From Kappaphycus alvarezii (taxonomy: Eukaryota; Rhodophyta; Florideophyceae; Gigartinales; Solieriaceae): a stretch of 64,000 nucleotides of DNA. This document shows positions 1 to 8,276 of this stretch, one piece after another. Location of the stretch: the NCBI GenBank assembly GCA_002205965.3, contig NADL03000513.1:1116001-1180000 (forward strand), read 5' to 3'. The notes beneath the pieces were generated by a model that saw only the letters and a program-made list of their open reading frames with translations, had not been told where the DNA came from and made no database searches. Both the position numbers and the translations under genes were made by a program. Each line of letters starts with the position of its first letter. Position 1 is the stretch's first letter.

Positions 1-840
1 TGAATGATTTCCTTTTTTGAAAAAAAACAAATCTTCAAACACAAAATATAAAGTTGAGCCTTATGGTGAATTTTGATAATTTTGAAGAAAAAGTGTCTAG
101 GATTTTTTTGTTGAAAGAAAAGGGAGGATGGTGGTTTGAAAAAAGAGGGCTCAATAACGGACCTCGGTACAGAGGGAACAGGAATTTGCTGAAAGGACCA
201 GTTTCGTAGTGAGACCCATCGTCACCTTCCCCGCTCCGTCGTGTCTCTCGGACCCTTTGCACGAGCTACAGTCTTCCTTTCCTTCCCACTCTTGTTCTCA
301 ATTATCTATGGATTCCCTCCTACGTATTGTACAGTCTAACCCATCTCATCACATCGCTTGTCTGCAAGGCTTCATCATGGGAGGAATTTTCGAGAGACAA
401 CTCTCGTTACTCACCGATGATTCGCTCCACTCATCCGGTGCTGAGCTTAATCAACACCTTCGACTTCTCCGCTCCACCTCTACGTCCTCATCAAGCCTTT
501 CCTTCGCAATCCTCCTCTCCCAGATAATGGTGCTCGCGCCCGGCTCGAGGTTTGGATCATTATGTTCTGCTTCCGTCTCGGTGTACCACTTTTCTCTGGA
601 ACAATCCCTGTAAAGTTTGTACCCGTTCTGGCGCTTTGTTGGATGCATACAGTCACCAAGCGTCTGTGTGCCACAGTGGTCCAGGCAGCGTGAGCCATCA
701 CAACGCGCTACAGGGCCAGCTTATTGCCACCTTCCGCAGAGTTGCTCGAAACTAAGGTGTTTAACTGTTTCGAAAATACCGTTTCCGGATCCACGGATTT
801 CCGAACCCGGCTTTCCGACGCCGGCTCTGTCCGTTCCCTA
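1..840. other. Non-coding, no feature recognised
   Basis: I see no supported gene here. Short open frames are present on both strands, but none shows a recognisable motif, and the codon pattern is not convincing. The block lies outside the solo LTR that begins at 946. Confidence 0.5.
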
Positions 841-849
841 CCTCCCTCG

Positions 850-898
850 GGATAGATCAGATATATCTTCCAAGGATAAAACACCCAAGCCTTTTCCT
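850..898 (+). repeat. R1-type retroposed tail fragment
   Basis: This is a diverged copy of the R1 repeat, read on the plus strand as GATAGATCAGATATATCTTC followed by a tail ACACCCAAGCCTTTTCC. It has the same order of blocks as the copy at 42319-42405. I could not find a direct repeat flanking it. Confidence 0.7.
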
Positions 899-940
899 AG
901 CCCCTCTGAGCGCCTCCGACACGCCGTCCACCTTCGCAGG

Positions 941-945
941 CAGGG
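941..945. repeat. Target site duplication CAGGG of the solo LTR (one side)
   Basis: CAGGG directly abuts the CA end of the solo LTR and recurs at 2464-2468 directly outside its TG end. Confidence 0.85.
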
Positions 946-1252
946 TGATAGGGTAAATCGTCGGGAGAAGAGATACTCAGAACCAACTACCCCATAAAGG
1001 AGGTTTCGCAAGCGACAAAAGTGCTACCGCGGTATAGTTGAACCAACAAAATGGTGTGGATAAGGAATACAGTTGAGAGGGCTACAAGCAAGTATGGAAG
1101 AGGCAGGGTCTACCACTGATACTCTGTGACCAGCGTAGGAAAAATTTTTCTTGGGTCTCAAGTTGACTCTCAAACTTCCTACTACTCGGGACTTGACTTC
1201 AAGTTGTCTGCCACCTTGCTTGACCTCCACAAGAGGAAGTATTTTACTCAGC

Positions 1253-1259
1253 TTATATA
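1253..1259 (-). promoter_or_regulatory. LTR TATA box (genomic RNA promoter)
   Basis: TATATAA lies about 300 bp before the LTR end on the minus strand. The gypsy LTR has TATATAA at 34625-34631, about 370 bp before its own end, followed by related R-U5 sequence. This is therefore the likely promoter for element RNA, and it lies downstream of the U3 reading frame. Confidence 0.6.
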
Positions 1260-1392
1260 AACTTTTTGACTAACCGTTAAGTCTCAAAGAAACATACTAA
1301 GAACCATAAAATTCATCAAATGGAATCGTGCGAACGAGAAAGACTCGCAGCAGATACTATCAGAAAAATATCTAGATTTCTTTCTCAATATC

Positions 1393-2002
1393 TTAGTTCT
1401 CTAGATCAGAGCCAAACAGTTCCCCCAAAATATCCGTTTTACCCAAGCAGTCCCCACAAATATCCGCGAACGGCTTAGAATTCTCCATTGCCTCCTGCGA
1501 AATATCTAGACGACTGAAGATGCCCCCATCCGGTTCCAGAGTCGGGACCACCTGGTACATATTTTCCAGCCCCTTCCCCACTATTCGAGCACTTTCCAGG
1601 TCTCCATCCCCCTCATCCTCCTCATCCTCCTCTTAACCCTTCTCTCATCTTCGTCAGAAGAGTTAGATATCACGCTTATTCCCTCAGTCTCCCTTCGTTC
1701 TCCATGGGAGCTCCCCCACCGTTGTACACTAATGGCTCCAACGGTTCCACCCAGTTCTCCTCTTCCTCCTCTCCTCTTCCTCTTCTCTTCCTCCTCTTCT
1801 CCTCCTCCTCCTCCTCCTCCTCTGCCTCTTCTGCCTGCTCGAAGCAGTTACGGCGCACCCACTCCCGAACGCGTTCCCGGTCCGACCTTCCACAGTAATC
1901 ATCGTATTTGATTGGACCATGTGCCATCAGGGCCAGAGCGTTTAGGGGATGGCGGCCTCGGGATGACTTGCCGATGATGAGGAATGGGTGGAGGTTGGTC
2001 AT
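1393..2002 (-). pseudogene. LTR U3-encoded acidic protein with SUMO-interaction-like motif, copy 1
   Basis: The first 108 codons (2002-1676) are open. Two frameshifts, both in low-complexity GAG/GAT-rich DNA, separate this part from a 3' part that ends at 1393. The N-terminus begins MTNLHP and has a basic segment with the block RERVREWVRR. A long Glu-rich run follows, then the block EPLVYNGGGA. In the next frame comes VISNSSDEDE, a hydrophobic patch followed by Ser/acidic residues as in SUMO-interacting motifs. The third part has MYQVVPTL, GIFSRLDISQE, ADICGDCLG and ELFGSDLEN at the C-terminus. The same blocks occur in the same order at 20488-21100 and, more eroded, at 33248-33748. The intact ancestor would have been roughly 200-220 residues. 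I do not recognise the family. The indels may be decay or errors in the repeat tract. Confidence 0.65.
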
Positions 2003-2077
2003 GTTGAAGGGGGAAAAAAGGGGTGAGCCGATGGGTAGTTGATGGCGGGGGGTTTCCTTAACGACGTCGATTTCGGA

Positions 2078-2086
2078 CTTTATATA
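2078..2086 (-). promoter_or_regulatory. TATA box of the U3 reading frame
   Basis: TATATAAAG on the minus strand lies 76 nt upstream of the ATG at 2002-2000. The second copy of the unit has a decayed form at the equivalent place (AATGTAAAG before the ATG at 20488). This suggests the U3 gene had its own promoter, separate from the LTR promoter at 1253-1259. Confidence 0.55.
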
Positions 2087-2463
2087 GGGAAACGTATTCG
2101 AAAAGTTTCACGTCCTTGGGCGAAATAAAAATTGTGAAGCAATGCCACAGCTTTGAATTTGCTTGCGATTAGGACAGTAACTAAAAATCTGGTTGATAAA
2201 ATATCGGAACTGAATTTGGAGGACGAAGCGGATCATGAGTTGAAATATTCCTATTCTGAAAAAGGAGGACCAAAATGCTTAAAGAAAAAATAGACATGGA
2301 GTTGCACAGTGAATTTGGATTCATGGGAAAAATCCGTTCCATGATTTTGATCCTTAAAGAAAATTGATGGAAGAGTTGTTTTTTGAGAATCATGGGGCGG
2401 GAGAAGACAGAATGTTGTGGAGAGGACCACTCTCCTACAGAAAGGGCCGTTTCCGTACCAACA

Positions 2464-2468
2464 CAGGG
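2464..2468. repeat. Target site duplication CAGGG of the solo LTR (other side)
   Basis: Second copy of CAGGG, immediately outside the TG end at 2463. It pairs with 941-945. Confidence 0.85.
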
Positions 2469-2469
2469 G

Positions 2470-2830
2470 GAACGTTTGGGTTAGTTACTCCGAGTGGAAC
2501 ATAGGGTGAAATTACCGTTAATCTGCAATGTGGCAACGGCGGAGAAAGCTCAATGCAGGTGTCTGGTGATGCCAAACCCTCCAACACGAGACTGCGTCTA
2601 GACATGTACATAGCCGACTCCTAGTTTTCTGCTTCCCCGCATGGATTCGATATCTCTGTCATCAGCTCGCGTTCCTCCTCCTACGCTCATGCTGGTCCTT
2701 TATCTCACCTGATCCAGGAGGAAACTTAAAAACGACGTCATTATACAGGCCTTTGCACCTACTACGGCGTTTAGTTCCACCCCGTGGTTAGTGATGCTTA
2801 TGGTTCCATTGGGCCTGGTTTCGAAATAGG
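2470..2830 (-). repeat. Possible decayed 3' end of a non-LTR element
   Basis: The segment 2469-2560 resembles 19140-19320, which is the 3' end of non-LTR copy C. Shared blocks include CATAGGGTGAA and the tail AACCCAAACGTTCC on the minus strand. At 19168-19260 the same place is split by a small insert, so this copy serves as the uninterrupted site. No coding motif survives. Confidence 0.4.
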
Positions 2831-2874
2831 GGGAAATTTGGGGTGTTTTTAATGCATGAAAAATATGGTCAGCT
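2831..2874 (-). mobile_element. 44-bp retroposed insert, R2 type, 8-bp target duplication
   Basis: The insert is flanked by GAAATAGG at 2823-2830 and 2875-2882. On the minus strand it ends with the shared tail ACACCCCAAATTTCCC. It matches the first part of the insert at 5594-5681 almost base for base. A common tail end with a variable far end is what 5' truncation during target-primed reverse transcription would give. Confidence 0.8.
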
Positions 2875-3069
2875 GAAATAGGTGCCAAGCAGGTAGCGAA
2901 TTTCATCGCTGCAAAGAATGGCACTTCGCCAGCGTCCGAAGAAGCGAGGGTTCTAACCAGCCTCCTTTTCCTCGTCGTTCACTACACCGCTGTGTCCGTA
3001 AATCGCCGTCGCTTTCAACAGGGGCCCTGCTACGATGTAGGCTCTCCTCCATCTTTATCCTCCAAGTAA

Positions 3070-3170
3070 AGTGATGTGTTTTGTCTTTATAAAAGTTTTC
3101 CAGGCAACCATAACAGACTTACAAAGGTATGCGAACACATTAATGGTGGAGGAACTACGCTCCTTAAAAA
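3070..3170 (-). repeat. Diverged R1-type repeat
   Basis: On the minus strand this carries the R1 blocks GGAGCGTAGTTCCT, GCATACCTTT and GCCTGGAAAAC in the same order as the copy at 5866-6030. The tail is degraded to AAAACACATCAC. No flanking duplication was found. Confidence 0.55.
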
Positions 3171-3205
3171 TCCACTTATTCAAATTGGACTACTAGCCGT
3201 TCTTG

Positions 3206-3211
3206 TTTATT
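3206..3211 (-). terminator. Polyadenylation signal AATAAA for the vWA gene
   Basis: AATAAA on the minus strand lies about 34 nt after the TAA stop at 3245-3247. It is the only canonical signal that I see just downstream of that gene. Confidence 0.5.
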
Positions 3212-3244
3212 CAAAATAAGGATGAAATAAGTGCTTACTGCAGC

Positions 3245-4515
3245 TTAACTGGGACAGCCCCGAATCCGTTTGAACCTGATATTGATCACACTGTCCCCAT
3301 ATTTATACCTGCACTGAAAATTCCTCAATCCCATGCGATCAGTTGCGCAAACTCTCCTCTTCAGCCGTAAGAAATTCGTAACAGTTAATGTGCCGTCAGA
3401 ACCAACCTCAGCTGGCAACTGGGGATCGTGTCGTGATAATATTGCTGTCTGGCACTCTGACTCATCTACTGTCACTTGCGGGCGTGATATTTCCCTCAGC
3501 GCCCTCTGAATTGAGAAAATCACACGATCTTGATCACCAGCTTGCACCAATGCTCCTCCAGTGAGCCTCGTAATGACTGTAGCCTGGCCTGGCCCGGCTC
3601 TAGGTCTACTACCACAACGAAATACGGTTGGCGCATTGGAATCCAATCCTGGCGGCGGAAAGCTGACCGCTACAACTGTCACACCTCTCCTTACCAAAGC
3701 ATCCGCAACGATATTGCGAGTGAGCTCCGGTAAACCCCTGACACAGGTAGGTTCATGCCCGGGCCAATCCCCGAAATATGCAAGGATTTTTGTTGATTCA
3801 TCTCTCCATCCAATTCGATCTAAAGTGGCCACACGATATAGAGCAACTAAATTCGCCTCGGGTCCGTCACCGCCACCCATTGCTCGAAGCCTACTGATGG
3901 CAACACGAATGGAGGTCAGGTTGCGGGTAATCGTGCGTACGTTCTCAAAGCCATCTCCACCGAGTTCGGTTTCATCGCGATAAAAACCCAGTCCAAAGCG
4001 AGTATCCGGATTAGTTCTTGAGAACAGATCAACGAGGCTAAGAAAGCCAGAACGCACGGCAGCAATTGCATTCGTCATAGAACCAGTAACATCACTCAAC
4101 AAGTAGAAGTCAACAGGACCGGAAGTTGGAATACCAGGTCCCTGGGAGGTAATACTCCCGAAGCTGAAAGGGTGATATTGTACCTGAAGCGAAATCGGTC
4201 AGTAACACTCACCTCATCAAAAACCAGAGTATCGCCAGAGCATACCTCCTGTCGGGGAGAAAAACGTTGGTTGGTTGCACAGGAGAAGGAACTCAGGGGA
4301 TCATCTTCAGGGCCGCATGGTTTCATGATGCACCCCATGTCGACCCTGTTACGACAGCGGAGAAAAGCAGGACCAAACTGACGGCGTGTGAGTTGACGAC
4401 ATGTGTTGGGGCAGCCACCAAATGTGAAGGTGCGAGGATTTTCATCGCAGACCCGCTTTTGGGCTAGAGCAGATACTACAAGGAGAAGGGCGTAAACGAG
4501 TGCGAAGCGACTCAT
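3245..4515 (-). CDS. Secreted vWA-domain protein, integrin-beta-like I domain
   Basis: Two exons, 4515-4213 and 4183-3245, join in frame across a 29-nt intron into 413 residues. The start is the ATG at 4515, because it opens directly into a signal peptide: a few polar residues, then ALVYALLLVVSALA. A 40-residue extension to 4635 is open but has no such feature. Residues about 18-100 are rich in Cys. The vWA domain follows with MIDAS motif DVTGS. It then has GGGDGPEANL, IGWR and FGDWPGHEP, which match the style and order of integrin beta I-like domains, where the later Asp and the Pro-Glu pair help bind metal. The C-terminal 60 residues again carry several Cys. A role as an extracellular matrix or adhesion protein is inferred. 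I see no transmembrane segment, so it is probably secreted rather than a receptor. AATAAA follows at 3206-3211. Confidence 0.85.
4184..4212 (-). other. 29-nt GT-AG intron in the vWA gene
   Basis: On the minus strand the segment starts GTGAGT and ends CTTCAG, with TTACTGAC as a possible branch site. Removing it joins codon GAG (4215-4213) to GTA (4183-4181) in phase 0. The signal-peptide exon then runs straight into the residues that precede the MIDAS motif. Without removal the first frame stops just before the MIDAS. The alternative is a frameshift mutation, but canonical splice sites at both edges make an intron more likely. Confidence 0.75.
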
Positions 4516-4635
4516 AGTTGATGATACAGCAGGAGAGAGTGCCAGAAGGGAGTCGGGGAGCGGCAGAAGTAGGTTTGGTTTTAAGTAGCGGCAGTCACCA
4601 CTTACAGCTATGGACAGAATGGGAAAGTATCTCAA

Positions 4636-5525
4636 TAAGGAATCCCATCATTAAGCCATTGCGCATGACCTATTTCAAAGTATCAGATGACGAAGTAAAC
4701 TACCCCATCATCCCCCCCCTACTTCGATATTGAGGGACGTTTTCACCAAACATTGTATCGCATGTTTTATTGATAAAATTGTTAAGGAATAATTACGGAA
4801 GAAGGCAACTTTAACTATGTATGCAAAATTGTACCTTGTTCAGTTGGTACTGAGCCGAGGGGAAAAAAAAGAACCGAGTGAAACCTATAACTTATGACAA
4901 CCATAATTGCATGCGAAATTATTGATCGGTTAGTCGCCAGTGGGTCGAGTGAAACCTACAACTCAGGTATCACTTACCACAGTTCCTTAGTTCAAGTTGG
5001 TGATTTCTAATATCGCTCATTTCAAGCATTTAATTTCAATCTCAATTACTCGGGACCAACCAGATGAGCAGATATTTCATCATGGGAATGAAGGATGAGC
5101 TGTGTACCAAAGCTATTCATGACGAAAGATTGTCGATGTGTGTTGGCAAAACTGGTGAAATCTAGGTATAACAGTTCCCGCCGAAATCCTGTGTTAAGGA
5201 AGAACTACGGTACACATTCCAAATCATTACCGAAATTTGATGTACGGTACTCAAACTTAAATGATATTGCAGAGTAGAAGTGATGCAAACAGGAAGGATC
5301 TTTTCGAGGATTAGAGCTGGGGTTTGTGGGATACGAGAAGTTTCATGGGTTATGGCCGTTTCGAGTAAAGAGATTGACTTGGACTTGGTCCATATCCTTA
5401 CTGTCTCGTCAATAGGGGGAAGCAATGGGTGAGTTTACTGTTGGAGCTCGTCTGACTGAGAACCAGAGGAGCTTGTGGGGAAGGCGTTGTGTAACAGTGA
5501 AGATAGCAGACGAATAAGGAGGAAA
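4636..5525. other. Intergenic, no gene recognised
   Basis: This is the upstream region of the vWA gene and beyond. Open frames are short (under 90 codons) and lack motifs. No clear TATA box was found before 4515; CTTAAAA on the minus strand near 4580 is a weak candidate. Confidence 0.5.
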
Positions 5526-5529
5526 TTTT

Positions 5530-5575
5530 TTGGTTATTTATCGAAGATGTGGTCGGTTGTATCCACGCCGCCGGA
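5530..5575 (-). repeat. R2-type repeat fragment
   Basis: The plus strand shows a tail-first copy with TTTTTTGGTTATTT and GAAGATGTGGTCGGTTGTAT. These match the reverse complement of the inserts at 6580-6625 and 7703-7748. Confidence 0.6.
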
Positions 5576-5593
5576 AGTGCGTTGACGTCGTAA

Positions 5594-5681
5594 GGGGAAA
5601 TTTGGGGTGTTTTTAATGCATGAAAAATATGGTCAGCTGTTCCCTAAGGGATGTCGTGATGGTAAAGGCTTACAATGTAAA
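5594..5681 (-). mobile_element. 88-bp retroposed insert, R2 type, 9-bp target duplication
   Basis: It is bounded by ACGTCGTAA at 5585-5593 and 5682-5690. On the minus strand it starts TTTACATTGTAAGCC and ends in the tail CCCCAAATTTCCCC. It is a longer version of the 44-bp insert at 2831-2874. A related, unbounded copy lies near 18970-19060. Confidence 0.8.
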
Positions 5682-5865
5682 ACGTCGTAAGTGCAATGCA
5701 AATGATTCCGAGAAGAAACGTCTTAAAATGATTAGGGACACCTATTCAGTTTGTGTCACATCAAATTTGAATAATTGTAGCTACATTAGGCAAGGCAGTA
5801 ACCTCCAACGCGGCTTGTCTGCTGTTTTCTGACATCCTATCGACATTCTACGGCCTGCTAGATGG

Positions 5866-6030
5866 CTGGCCTGGAGGTAGCCTTTTAGGGAGCGTAGTTC
5901 CTTCCCCACTACTGTATCGGCATACCTTTTTGAGTCGATTGTTGTTGTCTGGATAACCATGAGATAGCTCGGATACACCGTACGTGCAGTATCATCCAAG
6001 AGTAAACCACCCAAACGTTCTATGATACTC
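5866..6030 (+). repeat. Longest R1-type repeat copy
   Basis: Blocks in order are GGCCTGGAGGTAGCC, GGGAGCGTAGTTCCTTCC, CATACCTTTTTGAGTCGATT, TTGTCTGGATAACC and CATCCAAGAGTAAACC, ending ACCCAAACG. This copy shows that the R1 source extends at least 165 bp upstream of the tail. No flanking duplication was seen. Confidence 0.65.
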
Positions 6031-6053
6031 AGTAAAGTACAAAGTTTCTTCTC

Positions 6054-6108
6054 ACTGTACACTGTACTGTACTGTAGTATACTGTACATGTTACTGTATT
6101 ATACAGTA
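6054..6108. repeat. Self-complementary (TACTG)n/(CAGTA)n cluster
   Basis: Repeated overlapping ACTGTAC units make this stretch locally palindromic. Similar clusters occur at 7676-7697, 49447-49500, 50691-50714 and 51267-51288. Confidence 0.6.
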
Positions 6109-6247
6109 GGCCTCTCTACAGTATCATAAATTGAACAAATCCTCAAATTCTGTCGAAATCACAATACAGGGATCACGCAAAAAAAATTCTGCAATGAAAC
6201 TTTAATGATACTGTAATTAGAATCTGTAAGCAAAAAAATTCTTTTAG

Positions 6248-6300
6248 TGAAGAGGGAAATGTTTGGGTGCTTTAATGTTTGAAAGATGTGGCCGGTTGCA
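6248..6300 (-). repeat. R2-type repeat fragment
   Basis: The plus strand reads GGGAAATGTTTGGGTGCTTT, then GAAAGATGTGGCCGGTTGCA, a tail-first diverged R2 copy. The flanks show no clear duplication. Confidence 0.6.
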
Positions 6301-6579
6301 GCCCGGAATATCTTAGAGGGTTACTGGTGATGGAAAGTCCTATTTGTCGGCAAATTTACCTGGAGCATACCACAAGGTATGCCCGCCTCTTACTCATCCT
6401 TCTCCCTACAAGCTTCTAACCCCTCCAGATCGGCAGCGACATCACCGACATCGTCGCCTTCCGAAGAGTTGAGATCAGACCAGTCCGTCCAGCGAAGTGA
6501 ATTGCAGAAATAGGATTACGCATGCGCAGTTATGTTTCACACGTGAATACATTACCAAACACTTTTACACTTCTACACA

Positions 6580-6625
6580 TAACCGACCACATCTTCCATG
6601 CATTAAAATAACCCAAAAATTCCCC
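6580..6625 (+). mobile_element. 46-bp retroposed insert, R2 type, 10-bp target duplication
   Basis: It is flanked by CTTCTACACA at 6570-6579 and 6626-6635. It starts TAACCGACCACATC and ends with the tail AACCCAAAAATTCCCC. The insert has the same start, end and sequence as 7703-7748. Confidence 0.85.
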
Positions 6626-6689
6626 CTTCTACACAGGGCACAGCATGAGGCCAGGGCCAAGGAGTTCTGAGAAGACGACGTTTGGAGGA

Positions 6690-7590
6690 TGTACCTTGCC
6701 CGAGACATCACCATGCCTACAACACCCGTCGCCAGATACTAGGCCACGCCGTCCGGCACAGTGGTGCCGCTGCTTTCCTCGGAGCGCACCCAACGACTGC
6801 CACTAAAGTTTCCACCGCCCATTGGAGCATTATGTTACGCCGCCACCTCGGTCTCCCAGACTTCGCAGACTCGATACCGCTAAACTTTCACCACTGCCAG
6901 CAACCGCTGGATGTCTACGGTGATCATGCCGCTGACATCTGCCCCTCTCAGTTTGGACGTCGACACCAGCATGACGCCATTGGTAACGCCATTGCTTATC
7001 AACTTTTCCACACCGCTGGTTTGGACAACCGGCTCGAGGTTCCTGACCTCATCCCTGATTCCGAACTTCGGCCGGGAGACACCCTTTTACATCCTCCTGC
7101 TCCCCCGCAGACAACCGTGAGAAAGCCTTCAAATGTGACGTTGTCATTACATTGCCGTTTACGTTGTCCGCCGCTGCAAGTGCGACGCTAGTCGCAGCCG
7201 GCGCCGCTGCCCAAGGATATCGCCGGAAGATTCAGAAATTGTAACACGAGCTGTCCAGGCGAATTGTCCCCCCTTCCCTGGACCGTCCCGCCATACACGC
7301 GACCTTGGTTTCCAGTTTCAGCCCCTGGCTTTTGACTCGCTAGGGGATGCATGCCTGGATACCATCAGTTTCCTTGAACTTTTTATCGACCGAGTTGCGA
7401 ACAAATGTGACGTCTCTCCCACCAGCTTCCTGTGACTAGTCGTGTGGTTGTTCGGTGGCGATAATCGATGACCTTGAGGGGGAAGTCCGTCAGTGTGTCC
7501 GTCGGCGACTTTATTACAAAGTTACCTGCGATATGAAGCGGTCCGAATCACTGGCCCTATCGGCTCAGCTGGGGCCATACTGCGTTACTC
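6690..7590 (+). pseudogene. 3' end of a non-LTR retrotransposon with restriction-like endonuclease, copy A
   Basis: A 169-codon open frame (6682-7191) has the zinc-binding block CQQPLDVYGDH, then RRHQHDAIGNA. The endonuclease region follows with ELRPGDTLL. Continuing in another frame, KCDVVITLP provides the Asp of the restriction-like endonuclease. After a stop, QPLAFDSLG, FIDRVANKCDV and AIIDDLEGEVRQ appear in further frames. This order (CCHC-like, Arg-Pro-x-Asp, Asp-x-x-x-Thr, PLAFDSLG) is that of the C-terminus of R2/NeSL-type non-LTR retrotransposons, where it cuts the target DNA. Frameshifts and stops make it dead. Copies B, C and D share parts of it. Confidence 0.65.
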
Positions 7591-7702
7591 GCCGCTACTG
7601 TAATCGACGTTGGGTTGCAGTCCCATCAGCGCCAGACGTGTTACTGTATACTTTTGCATTTAGCAATGCCGCAGTACAGTACTTTACATACTGTACTGGA
7701 TA

Positions 7703-7748
7703 TAACCGACCACATCTTCCATGCATTAAAATAACCCAAAAATTCCCC
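7703..7748 (+). mobile_element. 46-bp retroposed insert, R2 type, probable decayed duplication
   Basis: Its 46 bp equal those of the insert at 6580-6625. The flanks are TGTACTGGATA and TGTGCTGCGTA, which agree at 8 of 11 bases and may be an aged target duplication. Confidence 0.65.
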
Positions 7749-7845
7749 TGTGCTGCGTAAAGTACAATTGATACATTAGGCAGACTGCAGACGGCTTGCA
7801 GCGTCCTGTTCCACTTCCGCACACGCCAATATCAACGTTTAAGCT

Positions 7846-7950
7846 GCATCATATGGTCGTCGATAATGATGGCCATCATCTCGTGCGCTCCACTGCACGT
7901 GACCGCTGTGGACCATCCGATTAGATCTTAATCTTAGTAGGCGGTCAGGC
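7846..7950 (+). repeat. Dispersed CACGTGACCG repeat
   Basis: The segment has the blocks TGGTCGTCG, ATGGCCATCAT, CACTGCACGTGACCG and GTGGACCATCCG. Relatives lie at 29875-30005 (minus) and several times between 52255 and 53800. Confidence 0.6.
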
Positions 7951-8044
7951 AGTAGGTCCCTCTCCCAGAGACTGGGTGCTTCTTCAACAAATTCGTACCT
8001 GAAAAATACCTAAGAAAAAAGGCATGTTAGTCAGGCACAGTATA

Positions 8045-8100
8045 CGAAGAAGAGACAATAGAAAATTAGCTCAGCGAAATTTTCTATTGTCTCTTCTTCG
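8045..8100. repeat. Perfect 23-bp inverted repeat (hairpin)
   Basis: Arms 8045-8067 and 8078-8100 are exact reverse complements (starting CGAAGAAGAGACAATAG) around a 10-nt loop AGCTCAGCGA. The surrounding sequence is not palindromic. It could be a miniature element or a structured RNA. No U-run follows, so a bacterial-style terminator is not intended. Confidence 0.85.
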
Positions 8101-8276
8101 TTTCCTAAATGACTAGGTCAGTTTTCCAAGAACAAAATCAATTACTTTTATTCAAATAATTACTCAGATTCGACCTCTCGGTCATTAAACTCAACATTAC
8201 GGAACATAAATTCAATTATTCTACGACATTTCGTGCGGTATGGCTCCTCTACTCGGCGGCGCTTGTGGCAGATTTC

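Larger units (their letters stand above)
946..2463 (-). mobile_element. Solo LTR (Ty3/gypsy type) with an ORF in U3
   Basis: Read on the minus strand this unit starts TGTTGG at 2463 and ends CCCTATCA at 946, the TG...CA ends of an LTR. It is flanked by the same 5-bp repeat, CAGGG, at 941-945 and 2464-2468, as expected for an integrase target duplication. From about 1250 down to 946 it is similar to the R-U5 part of the LTRs at 34389-34998 and 40690-41303, including the GGCAGACAACTT block and the terminal block ending in CTATCA. No internal gag-pol is attached, so this is a solo LTR left by recombination. At 1518 bp it is 2.5 times longer than the other LTRs. The extra length is upstream of the TATA box and contains the acidic-protein reading frame at 1393-2002. 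Confidence 0.85.

Noticed and set aside
1704-1898. Ser-rich plus-strand frame through the CCT/CTC tract
   Set aside because: It is the complement of the Glu-rich run of the U3 reading frame. The minus-strand reading is supported by the other two copies.
2831-2874. Mutator-type miniature transposon, suggested by the 8-11 bp duplications
   Set aside because: The inserts have no inverted ends. One end is constant and the other is variable, which fits truncated retroposition.
3561-3983. 140-codon plus-strand frame
   Set aside because: It overlaps the vWA domain on the opposite strand, where clear motifs are found.
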